Shown piece by piece: positions 46,154 to 57,762 of a DNA stretch of 64,000 bases. Numbering within the stretch: the first letter of the stretch is position 1; each line of letters begins with the position of its first letter. Source of the stretch: Diphasiastrum complanatum (taxonomy: Eukaryota; Streptophyta; Lycopodiopsida; Lycopodiales; Lycopodiaceae); contig CM055099.1 in the NCBI GenBank assembly GCA_029204225.1, positions 48,927,290-48,991,289 on the forward strand, written 5' to 3'. The translations under genes and the position numbers were made by a program. Under the pieces are notes generated by a model, which saw only the letters and a list, made by a program, of their open reading frames with translations, searched no databases and was not told the DNA's origin.

Positions 46154-46547
46154 CCTATACATGAAATTGCTTCCGTTTTGAGCTACAATTCTCTTTGCGA
46201 CCATAAGATCGCTTTTGCTGCATGTGAGTGTGTTCCTTTTTGCTTTGCTCATGACAGAGCAGCGTACTGATAAGGGAAAACGTATCCTGCATGAGGAGCA
46301 CCGTATTCTTCATTGCCATATGGACTAATTTGCACCTAGCTCCCACCCTAATCCACCAATCAAACACTCAAAACTCCCAAATAGAGCCCAAATTTCTTAC
46401 TCAAAATTGGTAAGACTTTGTTGACATTGCTTGACAAAGACCTATGCAGTTCTAGCACATGCTCCTTTGCTCTAACTTAAGTTCGACCACAGAAGCATGT
46501 ACTTTGTTAACATTGCTTTGCAAACAGGCAATACGTTATAGTTGATA

Positions 46548-49500
46548 TTTCCAACTCATAAATAGCAAGAAATTAGTGTTGGCCTTGCCTTGCAAAAGGC
46601 AATGCTATGTGTTGAGGTCACTCAACTTTAAAGGATACTCTCTTGAGGCGACCTAAACTTTTAAGGCATGCAAGTGTTCCCATTAAAAAAATTTCTACGA
46701 AGGCATGCAAACAATGCATGATCCATAAAAATTTCCTACAAGGTGTGCAAACGATGCATGGTAGATTCCTCCAAAACCCATATATGTTACTCACATATCT
46801 CACTGAGATCTTGTAACTCAGCTACAAAAGATTTTCTATTTCTCATGAGTAAATAATTGCTAGCTGATGCCATGCCCCGAGGTGTCGATGCAACACGTCT
46901 CCACTCAAAAAGGCTTCTAGTAGAGATGAAATTGAGAGCTCAGTCTGAGAGCACGAGAATTATAGTGCTAGGCTAAAATATACATTGTGAGCCCCATGGT
47001 ACGTCCCGAAAGATTAATAACCATGTGGGAGCTAGCAAATTAGATTATCTCAACTTAAGTTATGTTTTTTTAATAAGGAGGCCTCCTGTTATCTAGTAAG
47101 AGGTGGAACTCAAATTATTACAGATTGGGATTCACTCTGTTGCAAGAGGTGAACTCCAAAATATTATGCAATTGAGTTCTACAACTCGTGGGTATAGATA
47201 AGAGCCTTCTCCTCGAGTTCTAGAGCATGTAATCTGTACTAAAATGTTGTTGCTTTGTTAATTGAAGATCATTCTACTTGCATTTCTTCTCATGCTCTAT
47301 CTTCATGCATTTTGTTTGGGTATTGATGTATGAATGTGCTTGTTGATGCTTTCTTCTCTTAAAGTTTGGTTTGGAATTAGTATCAAGCAGATGTGCAGGA
47401 CTTGGAGATTGATCTACCATTCCACTGTTTTCTGATGTCTCCTGGTTTCTACTCTCTGAGAAATTCTTCTTACAACTATTGAGTAACAATTGTAGGTAGC
47501 ACTTTGTCGGATTTTCATTGATGTAGTCTAGAAGTTGTTGAGCTGATGTTGATTCTTTGATTTCAATAGGAGTAGATTTAGTTTAATTCCCTATTCTTGC
47601 TTAGTTTCGTTTAGCAATAATTTGCAGTCTGTAAGCAATAATCAATCAATCTGAAATAGAACTATAGAACAGTACAAAATCGAGTCCTGATAAGATCATT
47701 GTCCAAGATGAGCTACCATTGTCAAATAAGGTTCTAAATTAGATCATTGTTGTGTCATTGACAGACGAGTACAACACTCTTATACTACAAAATTAGATTC
47801 TAAGACTGAACTGTAGCTAAATTGATTTGCAGTCTCGTGAATCCCTGCCATGCTGGCCCTTTGTCAAACAGAATGAGAGTTATCACTGAGTAGATTGAGA
47901 CAGAGGACCAGTGTGTTAGTCATTGAGAAGTAAAGCTAGTAGATTCCAGTGTTGCCAGTGTAGGAGTGAGTAAAAGAATCCGCTGTCATCTGAGTAGAAT
48001 CAATGCAAAGAGTGAGTAGATCTTGCTGCAAACATTGAGTAGATGCGACAGCAAACATTGAGGTAGAACGAGACCAATTAGCAAACATTGGCGTCGTTTG
48101 CTTTTGATAATCTTTTTGCATTTTGATCGACAGAACTTATTTTTTACACTTTTTCAGTTCTGAATGGCTTTTGGTTCCTGATTTCCCATTGCATCTGAAG
48201 TTTTTAAATTTTTTCAAGTTCTCGAGGTTTTCAGCATTTTGTGAATTTTTTGAGTTACTCGAAAAGTTTGAATTTTTTTAGGAATTTTTCCAAAAAAGTT
48301 GTGTCCAACGAAGTGCACAACAAGACTTTCTCTGATGATTGCATCTGACAACTTGCAAAAAAAGGAAAAAAAAAAAAGTGTCGCTTTTTAAGCAAAAAAA
48401 ATTTGAACACCAAAAATTGTCGCTTTTTTCGCAAAAAAAAGGTCACTTTTAAAAAAAAATTAAAAACTAAAAGTTGTCACTTTTTTTTTCGCAAAATTTG
48501 TCACAAAAAAAGTCTCTTTTTTGCAAAATAAAAACTTTTGTGTCACTCAAAGGAGTCGTGAATGGTGGCCATTAGGGCCACAATAAATCCCCATATGGCA
48601 GCCTATCTAGATGCAATAAGCTCTGAAACGCAAGCAAACACTTTTTTTGCCAAAATGCTCGTACAATAAATCTCTCCTCACAACGAGACAAAAGAAAAAG
48701 GCCAAGAAAGAAGGACAGTGAAAAGAAATTCCATACTCTATAGTCGTGCCGGGAAGGGAACACGAATGAGGATATGATGGATGATTGATTGGGTAGCAAT
48801 GATGAGGACGCTAAGCATGTCATGACCATTTTGGTGTGGAAGATTATACTTCTAGATGCACCAGTTTATTTCCCTGCAACCAGGATACGAGACGGGTATA
48901 AATTTCTGGATAGTGAATTGATCCAGATGAGGGGGAAGTTGGAAGGTCGAGATGTTTTATATTATTTGACACCGGTTCCTCACATAATGTGGTGAATAAG
49001 CTTAACTTGGCTATTGTGCCTTCTAATTACCAATATACAATTGAGATGCAAGATGGTAAGGGCACAGAGGTGTGAGATCGACAAGTCTCTCAAGCACTAC
49101 TTTCTATTCACACTCATTTTGAGATGCTAGACTTTGAGATCACCAAGTTAGCCAAGTTTGGTATGGTACTGGAAAAGCGGTGACATGCAAGTAAACATCT
49201 CTCTATAGATTTCCTTTCGCATGAGTATGTTTTCAAGCATGAGTGTTTGTCTCATGTCCTGCAGGGCAAGATGCCATCTGTATAGGGCCCTCTTATTACT
49301 TGTTTGCAAATAAAAAAGATCGACTTGCATGGTTGTGTTATTTGGTAAATGTGAATGATGATTCCAATTTTTGTAGTTTACCAATAAACCCACAAGTTAA
49401 GCATTTTATTTAACGTCTTATGTGAATTATGCTTTAGCTCATCAGCTCAAAGGTGATCCAGCAAGTTAGTTGTACATTTTTTTTGCAAATTTTTTTGTCG

Positions 49501-49600
49501 CAAATTTTTGTAGCATTTTTACCTTCGGGATTTTTTGTTGCAATTTTTTTTTTTGTAGCATTGTTTGTCCAAAAAAAAAAATTGTAGCATTTTTTGTCGC
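46548..49600. other. No gene recognised; poly-A/T rich arrays
   Basis: Short frames without domains. Two degenerate arrays of GTCGC/TTTTTT/GCAAAAA-type words lie at about 48365-48545 and 49480-49612. The part after 49.4 kb may be the 5' leader of the gypsy element that follows; no PBS was found. Confidence 0.4.
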
Positions 49601-49619
49601 ATTTTTACCAGTGGAATTC

Positions 49620-50460
49620 CATCAATTCTCATGGCCAACTTACCAGAAAAACTTATGGATGAGTTTACACCGCCCAATCATCCAAATGATAAGAACAAAC
49701 CCTATCATCTTAGATCTCAAGTAAATCAAGATCCTGGACCATCCAGGTGGAGACCCAATCAGCCTGAAAATCTTGATGATCAATCTGTTCACAATGCTTA
49801 TCATACTATCCAATCCAATAAATGAACACCCCGACTAGAATTATCAAAGTTCGACGGTAATGAGGACCCTCATAGATTTTTACAAGTCTTTGAGAATGCA
49901 TGCAAAGTGTATGGAGAATATATAGACAATGCAAAAGTCCAACTTTTTTCAATGACCATGGTAGATAATGCATGGGAGTGGTTTTTCAACCTCGATCATG
50001 ATGATCGACAAGACTAGTCAGAGTTGAAAGAGTCTTTTCTTAAACGCTTTAACCTTTCCGACTCACAGAAAGCCCATTTGTATGCCTTAGTAATATAAAA
50101 ATAAAAAATAATGAACACGTACATGACTATATTGAGCGCTTTAAGTGTCTCGGAAGTCAAGTCCAGGAACAACCAACTAATAAGATGTTGATCATATGGT
50201 TTATCATTGGTCTTCCCAGACGCATCTGGAAAGAGCTTAAACCTAGCGAAGTGTATTTTACTCTTAAATCTGATGCCATTCGTGAAGAAGATGAAGGTTT
50301 TGATGATGAGGACTAGAAAGAGAAAAAAATTGACCATGTATTTCCTGATAATCGTCCAAGTGAGCCCCGAGATTCCGACCAGGTCTGGAAATCTCAGTTT
50401 GAGTTGATGAGTCAACAACATCAACAACAAATGGAGAAACTTAACAAAGAGTTTCAGCAA
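49620..50460 (+). pseudogene. Third gypsy element: gag, decayed
   Basis: Across frame changes the plus strand reads LELSKFDGNEDPHRFLQVFE, NACKVYGEYIDNAKVQLFSM, AWEWFFNLDHDD and LKESFLKRFN, the Retrotrans_gag capsid pattern. Stops interrupt it several times (for example after QSNK and DDRQD). A glutamine-rich tail (MSQQHQQQMEKL in another frame) follows. Confidence 0.75.
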
Positions 50461-51286
50461 GCCTTGAAAATCTTTCCAAAGTCAGTTCCCAAGACAATTG
50501 CCATCTGGTAACACTATCCATCGGTGAGAAGACAACTGGTGCCCACAATGTCGTGATCCACATACCAGTAATGAGTGACCATTACACCGTCCTTACGAAC
50601 CACAACACTGTATACTGTGTGATACAACCACTCATACCATCCAGCTGTAGGTACAACCCACACAACATGCAATACTCTTGACCTTAGCAATATGCCCCAT
50701 GCGCACACCCACAAGCACCATATAACCCACATTATATGACACCAGTCCAAGTCCAAGAATTACCTAGACAACAACTACCTCCACAACAACAACGCTTGGC
50801 ACTTCCAGGTCTAACATTATCTACTCCACCCAACAAGCCAAACCAACAGAACCGACCTCCAGTTCAGGCCCATGTAGTATAGAATACCTCCTATTACACT
50901 ACTTATGATGATGGTCATCTTGTCACATACATAGATGAGGCATCTACATCCTCTCCTAATGAACAATATTATCCAAAGGAATCACCTACTGAAGTTGATC
51001 AAAATGGTTATGCCATTTTCCCTTCAGCACTTCAAAAGAGATGTTTTGTCTACGGAAAAATTACTCACTTTCAAAGTGAATGTCGACTTCGATATGACTT
51101 TGTAGCTGAATGTGCTGATTGTATCATGAAGCATTGGTAAAAGATTGCCCTAACCAAACCAAAAAGACTGTTCCAGCATGTAGGGTGTCGGAAGAGTCGT
51201 TGCATGCTGTCACACGTGCGTAACATCGGTGGGCCTTAGATGAGAACAAAGACCCATCACATCCACACACTCCTGCTAATACTTCC
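50461..51286 (+). pseudogene. Third gypsy element: gag tail with CX2Y zinc knuckle
   Basis: Near 51.0 kb the frame reads NGYAIFPSALQKRCFVYGKI followed by THFQSEC, a zinc knuckle with tyrosine in place of the second cysteine. It matches the fragment at 8.6 kb in layout. The rest is proline- and glutamine-rich and broken by stops. Confidence 0.6.
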
Positions 51287-51920
51287 ATGATTCCACAATC
51301 TTACCCTGACCCTGTAGAAGCTCAAAGGCAATACCATGAGTTCCGAGATGAGTTTGATAGAGCTAAAGCTATAATTTCTACTCCGCCATCCACCCAGTTA
51401 CCTACGCAAGGGCCACCACCACGAGGAATAGAAGTTCTTTCCGATCTCTTACAAGCTCAAATCACCATGCCCTTCTACACGGCTGTCAAGTTTTCCAAAT
51501 CCTTGCGGGATGCCATATTGGATAGCTTCCAGCAGCCTGATGTACCAGATGAGTCAAGACATTCAGAAAACGTTGAAATGGTTCATACTGTTGACATGAG
51601 CATACTTCATATAGGTGTTGCTAAAAGTAACAACATCACTTTACTAGTGCACTATAAATCTTATCCATCCGGACAAGCCGTTCTTGATAGTGGCTCTGGC
51701 ATGAATATTATCGCCATGTCCTTAGCAACTACATGGGAAATATCCACATTGGAAAAGCCTAAGTACAAATTATGTATGGCTGACCAATGAATGACAACAC
51801 CTGCCGGTCACATAAGCAATTTGCCCATCAAAATTGCCAGTTTGATTTTTACCATAGAGTGTGTCGTACTAGATTTTCTTGATGAATTGCACACCTATCA
51901 ATTCGTTCTTGGAATAGCTT
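51287..51920 (+). pseudogene. Third gypsy element: aspartic protease
   Basis: An open frame of 167 codons ends in SGQAVLDSGSGMNIIAMSLA, TTWEISTLEKP and KYKLCMADQ. DSGSGMNII is the retropepsin active-site loop (D-S-G) with the usual hydrophobic strand before it. The frame stops at 51788 while similarity continues in pieces (GHISNLPIKIASL, VVLDF). Confidence 0.75.
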
Positions 51921-52847
51921 GTTAGCAATGGCTGGAGTGATTCAAGATTGGAAGAAAAACAAAATTGTTTTTGGCAACAGAGATAGAAAAATCTTTGTCG
52001 ATGCCACCAGAAAGATAAAGCCTGCACCCGTTGAAAATGATTGGTCCTGAACTATGTATGATGACCCCGATAGTATCGATTCCACCATAAAGGGTCATTA
52101 CGTGCAGAGTATCGATATCATCAATTGGAGACATGCCTTAGCGACCATCGATTGTGTCAATGCCACTCTCTGTGTGCAAGAAGTTCACCAAGAGGACCCA
52201 ATTGAAATCACTATACACTCCACAGATATCAACACTCTCATCTTGCCCTTGTACATGGTAGATGCACTCCCTATTGAGTGGATGTCTAAAGATGTCTTTG
52301 TTATGGACATATCCACCAATGAGGATGGAATTCTTACTAGGGAAGAACATGAGTTATCTGACGACCAACTAATTCACTTGTTGGATCTCGAGCATTTAGG
52401 AAAGCATCGTATACCGAAAGAGATTAAGCTCCCATCATCATTGGCTTGTGCATCCACAACCAGTCCACACTCATGTATACCAACCCAAACTCAAAGTCTA
52501 TCAATGGGATGTACACAATGATGAAACCTTGAAATTATTGATGAGGACTTATTCGTTAAAAAACACCAAAACATTCATGCATGCCTACTATTACCAATCC
52601 ACAAATATCTCGCATGCTAACAAACAAATCAAGGGTTGACGTACGATTGACTGATAAGCAATTCCAAATGTGTGAAAAGCCGAAACAGCCAATCAAACCT
52701 TTGATTCAAAAGTAGAAAAATCCTAGTCAGGCTTCATCATCTACAAGTAAATCTATAGAGGATATTCCTAAGATCCCACATGAGGTAGTTGATGATCCAC
52801 TTTATGATGTTCCCCAGCATTTTAAGGATTACATCACTGATGATATC
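51921..52847 (+). pseudogene. Third gypsy element: protease-RT linker
   Basis: An acidic open frame (52054-52521, VDALPIEWMSKDVFVMDIST) and further fragments lead up to the RT. No catalytic motif; typical of the variable linker in this gypsy group. Confidence 0.5.
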
Positions 52848-53368
52848 ATGGTTAAGCCAAAATGGGAGCCTCAACCATCATCCACTTCTTTTGAAGGAAT
52901 TGCAAAGACCATACCTCTTAATCTGAAGGATGATTATGAAGACATCGACCGTATCATACATGTAGAAGCCCACCTGAATCCAACCCAATTACGAGACTTG
53001 GAACAGTTATTGCACAAATACAGAGATGTGTTTGCATGGAATTATAAAGAGATGAAAGGAGTTCTTCTTGATGTTGTTGTCCCTCCCATTGCAGGATGGT
53101 GCCATATTGTCCGAACAAAACCTTATCACACCAATCCTACATATTGCGAGAAGATACGAGAAGATATTCAAAAGCTTCTCGATGCTGGTTTCATTTATAA
53201 AATCGAGCATACCAGTTGGGTATCACCCATTGTGGTAAACTCCATATCTACGTGGATTTAAAGAAACTTAATGATCAAACAAAGAAGAGTCATTTTCCCT
53301 TACCTCTGACTACACAAATCCTCGAAGATATGGGAGGAGCTGAAGCTTTTAGCTTCCTCGATGGTTTT
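52848..53368 (+). pseudogene. Third gypsy element: reverse transcriptase, N-terminal part
   Basis: Reads LEQLLHKYRDVFAWNYKEMK, RTKPYHTNPTYCEKIREDIQ, KLLDAGFIYKIEHTSWVSPI, then after a frameshift near 53235 KLHIYVDLKKLNDQTKKSHF and GGAEAFSFLDGF. The RT stops there, before the YxDD block, because an LTR-like insert begins at 53369. Confidence 0.9.
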
Positions 53369-53967
53369 TGTTGGGGGTATTCCCAACATAGAGCGAATAA
53401 AAGAAAATGAGTCAATAAATGTGTTGCGAGGGCATGACTTCCTGCGTGTATAAGCCCATGGCCCCATGAGCATGCAAGACGATTGTAAATAGAAATAATG
53501 GACTTGGGCCCTTTGTAATAAAAATAAATCTTGAGGCCCAAAGTCATTTTAAACTCAAAAGTCTATTATTTCATAGTGGGGTCCAACTTGGGCTCACATG
53601 AATCTTGTGAATTCTAATGTACTTTTTGTGGACCTTTGGATTAACTTGGGTCCAAGATTAGTGTACATATTAGCCAATAGTATTTTGGGGCAAGGGCCTT
53701 TCCCATTTATAAAAAGGCACCTCATGTACTCTATTTTGCATGCTTAATGAGGAGGAGGAAACTCTACCAAATTTTGGAAAGAAGCATCCTCATTTGCTAT
53801 TCACTACTTGCTAATGTGCTTGACCGTGTTTTCCTTTTGCTCTCAAGTTTGCAAGTTTTTGACATTGAAAGAAATTTACATCTTTCTAGGCCACAAGTTT
53901 ATTATCAAATTCTTATAATACACTACATCAATAAAGCGCGGTTAGTATATCAAATTGTTATCGGACA
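53369..53967 (+). mobile_element. Probable solo LTR inserted in gypsy RT
   Basis: A 599-bp block with ends TGTTGGGGG...ATCGGACA (TG...CA) replaces the middle of the RT. It has a TATA box (TATAAAAA, 53708-53715) and a poly(A) signal (AATAAA, 53930-53935) in LTR-like order. No target duplication is visible (GTTTT before, GAAGA after), and about 250 codons of RT are missing around it. Insertion was therefore followed or accompanied by deletion or recombination. Confidence 0.6.
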
Positions 53968-54450
53968 GAAGACGTGTTTAAAGTCTTTGAAGATCTTAAA
54001 CAGGCTTTAGTTACCGCACCCATTCTTCGCATGCCCGATTATACTAAGGAATTCCATGTGCATACGGATGCTAGTAAGTATGCTATTGGTGTTGTTTTAA
54101 TGCAACCCAGAGAATATGGAAAAGAATTTCCAATCCGTTTCCTGAGCCATTAGCTTGTTCCAGCTGAGGTTAACTATTTCACAACAGATCAAGAAGCACT
54201 AGAATGGTCTATGCTATTCAACAGTTTCGACATTATTTGCTAGGCCAGTTTTTTGTTTTCTATACCGACCATCATGCTCTTCTTTACCTATTGAATAAAC
54301 CTTGCAAAACTGGATGAATTGCATGATGGTTGTGATTCTTTTAGAATTCCACTTTCGAGCTGTTATTTGAAAGGGATCACAATATTTTCTGGCTGATTAT
54401 CTTTCATGATCATCTAATGCTGAAGCATCTGATGAGCCAATAAATGATGA
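53968..54450 (+). pseudogene. Third gypsy element: RNase H
   Basis: Reads LKQALVTAPILRMPDYTKEF, HVHTDASKYAIGVVLMQ, VPAEVNYFTTDQEALE and, after a frameshift, YAIQQFRHYLLGQFFVFYTD and HHALLYLLNK. HTDAS holds the first catalytic aspartate and YTDH the late one. In-frame stops and the shift show it is dead. Confidence 0.88.
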
Positions 54451-54451
54451 G

Positions 54452-54724
54452 TTGTCAGATGCATGTCTATATGATATCACTAGATATCTAGCCACTGGGG
54501 AGATCAATCCTCAGTTGACCAAACCACAAAAAATCAAACTTATTATGAAATCTTTACAATATCATCTTATTGTGAGACAAGTATATAAGTTAGGTATTGA
54601 TGGTATTACACATCATTGTGCCCATGAGTTTGAAGTCCGACAGATTATTGCCTTGACACATGAGGGTATTGGGAGTGGACATTTCTCCTTTGATGCTACT
54701 TCTAACCATGATTTTTTCACGTGA
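54452..54724 (+). pseudogene. Third gypsy element: integrase zinc-binding start
   Basis: The frame reads LYDITRYLATGEIN, then HLIVRQVYKLGIDGI, and THEGIGSGHFSFDAT, the H2C2 domain that precedes the integrase core. The sequence leaves the family at about 54720, so the DDE core is missing. Confidence 0.8.
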
Positions 54725-55072
54725 TTGAAAATTTTTCAATACTTATCAATTTTTTGAGTCCTTTCTACTTTTTTCGATCCAGAATTCCACCGACATTCTC
54801 CATGATAACTTGCATCTGACACTTGCTCTAGATTTTTCCTATAAATTCATCGGCTGCTCTTTCCTTACTTCATAATTCTCAGGAGAGCTCATGTCAGATT
54901 AGTAGATCTCTGGCGCTTTTCAGGACTTCTCATCCAATTCAGCCGATTTCAACTGCACACTGATCGCTCTCCAAAATACTTTCATACAACTGTTCTTCAG
55001 AGCCATCTACAGCAGCCATCTTCAGAGCTAATTGTAGCCACCATCTTCAGAGCCATCTGCATCCGCCATCTT
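54725..55072. other. Unassigned junction with CAGAGCCATCT repeats
   Basis: CTTCAGAGCCATCT-type words recur three or four times between 54995 and 55070. No gene. Confidence 0.5.
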
Positions 55073-55719
55073 TGTGAAAATTGTCAACATTTCCTAGCTA
55101 GGTTGAGGCCTAAATTGGCAATTTTTGTACATAGTTTTGGATCTAACCTTTCACACGTGTCCTAGATACTTTTATTTTAGTATGTATTTCATATTGAAGA
55201 AGTCTCAAACTTTAGGACCTTCGAAATGACACCAAAATCATGTTATTTGGACATGTAGGCCAAAATTGGTTATTTTAGGCTATTGGTGACCTAAAATTGG
55301 GTCCTAAGTTCTAGAGAGAGGAGAGAGAGTCAACTCTCTCACCTATATTAGGCTGAAATTCATGGAGAACAGGTTGGAGAAACTTATTGTATTGTTGAGA
55401 GAGATCAATAGATCATTGTCACAGTTTCTTCCTCCATTGAGAGCATTGCTTTGTGTATTGCCTTCAAGCTTTTGTGTATGATCTTAAGAGGTTTCCAAAA
55501 GTGGTAGGCTGCTGTTGTACGGCTGGTATGCTGCTGTTTTTGGCTGCCATCAATACCTTTTATTAGCTTCTTTTGTCTCTTGAATGCTTTGTCAAGTTCA
55601 TGTGTATCAAAGGTAGCATTATGATGCTTTGCCATTTCTAGCTTTTGTAGCTTGTTGTGCAAAGATCTTAGCCAAGTATTTTGGGAGTTTGGATCCATTC
55701 AAGATCCACTTTTTTCACA
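55073..55719 (+). repeat. Copia 5' LTR
   Basis: Starts TGTGAAAATTGTC and ends CACTTTTTTCACA, so the ends are imperfect inverted repeats. The right end is fixed by the adjacent PBS. Length 647 bp. The left end is chosen on the terminal inverted repeat and could be off. No matching 3' LTR was found within the window. Confidence 0.7.
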
Positions 55720-55731
55720 TGGTATCAGAGC
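55720..55731 (+). other. Copia primer-binding site (initiator tRNA-Met type)
   Basis: TGGTATCAGAGC directly after the LTR end. Confidence 0.95.
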
Positions 55732-56877
55732 TAGTTGGCTACTATTTTTAGCAAGGTTTCCATTTGTGGTGATATTTGGATGTTTGATCAAGTTCTAGCA
55801 TGATCATGCATTGCATTGTTGATCAAATCTTACTAACCTTCGTTTGTTGAGTTGAATTTGTGGATAAAAAGCATGGATCAAAAGCATATTTCAGGTCTAT
55901 TGAAGATCAGAGGCTGATAAGAAGCTATTTTGGATCAGATGATAACACCTAACCATTTGGTGATTGTGAGGCTTGTGCATATTCAATACTAACAATGTTC
56001 TGTTCAATCTATTGTTGACAATCTCCACTTCTGTGGATGAACACTCTCCTTTGTGGATGAACACTCTCCTTAAGTGGATGAACCCTCTCCTTAAGTGGAT
56101 GAACCTTCTCCCTAAGTGTGAGCAAAGCTCCCACTTGGATGAAAGATCCCCTTTTGGGTGAAAAGATTGTCAACAATCTTTTGCATAAATTTTGGTGTAC
56201 TTTGTTGAGCATGTAAGTATCTCTCCTTATGTAATTTGATTGGAGCATTTGCTGGAAGGTTTTAACTATTATGCAAATGTGTTTTCAGGTTCTTAACGGG
56301 TTGAGGAACATTTTCATGTGAAGTGATCTTAGATCTACATCTAAACACCAAGATTTGACAAGCTAGTGAAGCTAGTCTTGTGATTCACTAAGTGTGCTCT
56401 TTCATTCACCTCTAAAGCTTGTATTTATCATTTGCTGGATTTCATAGACTCTTAGAAGTGTGACTTACATGTGGTTTTACAAGTTGAATCAATATCATAG
56501 TGTGTTGATCATATGTTGATCAAGTTTTTTCAATTCTAGGTATTCTTGGCAGCCTAGTCTTGTGTATTTTCTAAGAATGCAAGTAACTCTTCACACCATA
56601 ACTTGATTTGGTCACTTTCTGGAAAGTTTGAGAGCTTAACCAAGAGTGTGTTCAGGTTGGTTTGATTTTGTAATCCATTCTTAGAGTGTGCAAAGTGTTG
56701 CATGTGTTTCAATATTCTTTTCTATGCTTGGAAACTAGCCAGGGTCAAGGTAGAAGTGTTTTAGGGTCCTAGATCTTCTGAGAACTCCTTATCCATCATT
56801 TGTTGAGAGGAAAGTGAGTGCTAGGTGCATTAGGACAGAGCCTCAAAGTTGAAAAATCATTATATTCCTGGCTTCCA
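55732..56877 (+). other. Copia leader
   Basis: Noncoding stretch between PBS and gag. It includes a tandem array of a roughly 21-bp unit, GTGGATGAACACTCTCCTTA, at 56031-56118. Confidence 0.65.
56031..56118 (+). repeat. Tandem array, four units of about 21 bp
   Basis: Four copies of TGTGGATGAACACTCTCCTTA with point changes (ACC for ACA, CCC for CCT). Confidence 0.85.
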
Positions 56878-57762
56878 ATGGCGGGATCATGTTAGAAACT
56901 AATGATAGGTTGAGTTCATCAAACTACTCTACCTGGAAAGTGAGGATGGAATCCTTACTGAGTTGAATGAACTCATGAACATAGTTGCAAGAATGAAAAG
57001 AGATCACCCACAGTTCAAGAGCAACAAAGGTTTGATAAGAAGGCTAAAAGGGCTCTTCATATCATTAAAATGAATGTTACTTTTTAAGGAAGTTGGTAAG
57101 TGTCAAAGTGCAAGTGAGGCATGGAATGCCTTGAATAAACTCTTTGAATAAAAGTCCACATCTAGAGTATTGACCCTAAGGAGGCAAATATTTTCTAGTA
57201 GACAAAGAGAGGGAGAAAGTGCTCATGCATTTTTCTTGAGGGTTAAGTCCTTAAGTGATGATCTAGCATGCATTGATGAAAGCATAAAAGATGGTGAAAT
57301 AGTCCAGGTTATGTTGAATGGTTTGCTAGATGAACATGCTAACCTTGTGCAGAGTTTTGCCATTCAAAGAGTCTTTCCAAGTGTGGTTGACTTGCAAGAA
57401 ATCTTATTGGCTAAAGAACATAGGTTGCAATCAAAGCTTGATGGTGCAGCCTTGCAAGGTAGAGGTAAAGAGGCTTTCTTCACAAAAGGCAAAGTCAAAG
57501 GGAAATGGTCACCAAAGGTGATAACTCAGATCATGATGATCATTCTTCCTCCTCCTCATCTACTTCTTTTAGAAAGAAAGATAAGTCAGAGTTCAAGTGC
57601 TTTCATTGTGAGATAAAAGGTCTTTTTGCAAATGAATGTCATAAGAAGCAAAGTTATGAAGGTAGCAAGCAAAACAAATTTTGTACTACTAATGAGGATC
57701 TAGATTCTTGTGATTCTCTCACGATGTGCTCTTCAAGTCTAATGTAAAGTGGAAGTGACAAG
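56878..57762 (+). pseudogene. Copia gag with zinc knuckle
   Basis: The start ATGGCGGGATCATG meets a stop (TAG) at the sixth codon, but the usual gag text follows in shifting frames (SSNYSTWKVRMESLL). Frame 57170-57616 is clean: TLRRQIFSSRQREGESAHAF, FFLRVKSLSDDLACIDESI and PSVVDLQEILLAKEHRLQS. Frame 57505-57747 holds the zinc knuckle CFHCEIKGLFANEC, whose histidine is replaced by phenylalanine. Confidence 0.88.

Larger units (their letters stand above)
43378..46547 (-). repeat. Right arm of 3,170-bp inverted duplication (CHS palindrome)
   Basis: Mirror of 34591-37760 (coordinate sum 81138). Beyond 46547 the sequence TTTCCAACTCATAAATAG has no counterpart left of 34591, and inside 43378 the minisatellite has none right of 37760. 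Both ends of the homology are therefore sharp. Confidence 0.95.

Noticed and set aside
34591-46547. The CHS palindrome as a pure assembly error
   Set aside because: About a dozen base differences, including two amino-acid changes, and distinct flanks argue for two real loci. Not excluded without long reads, so kept as a check.
55973-56161. Repeat-rich frame with WMN-type repeats
   Set aside because: Arises from the 21-bp tandem array in the copia leader.
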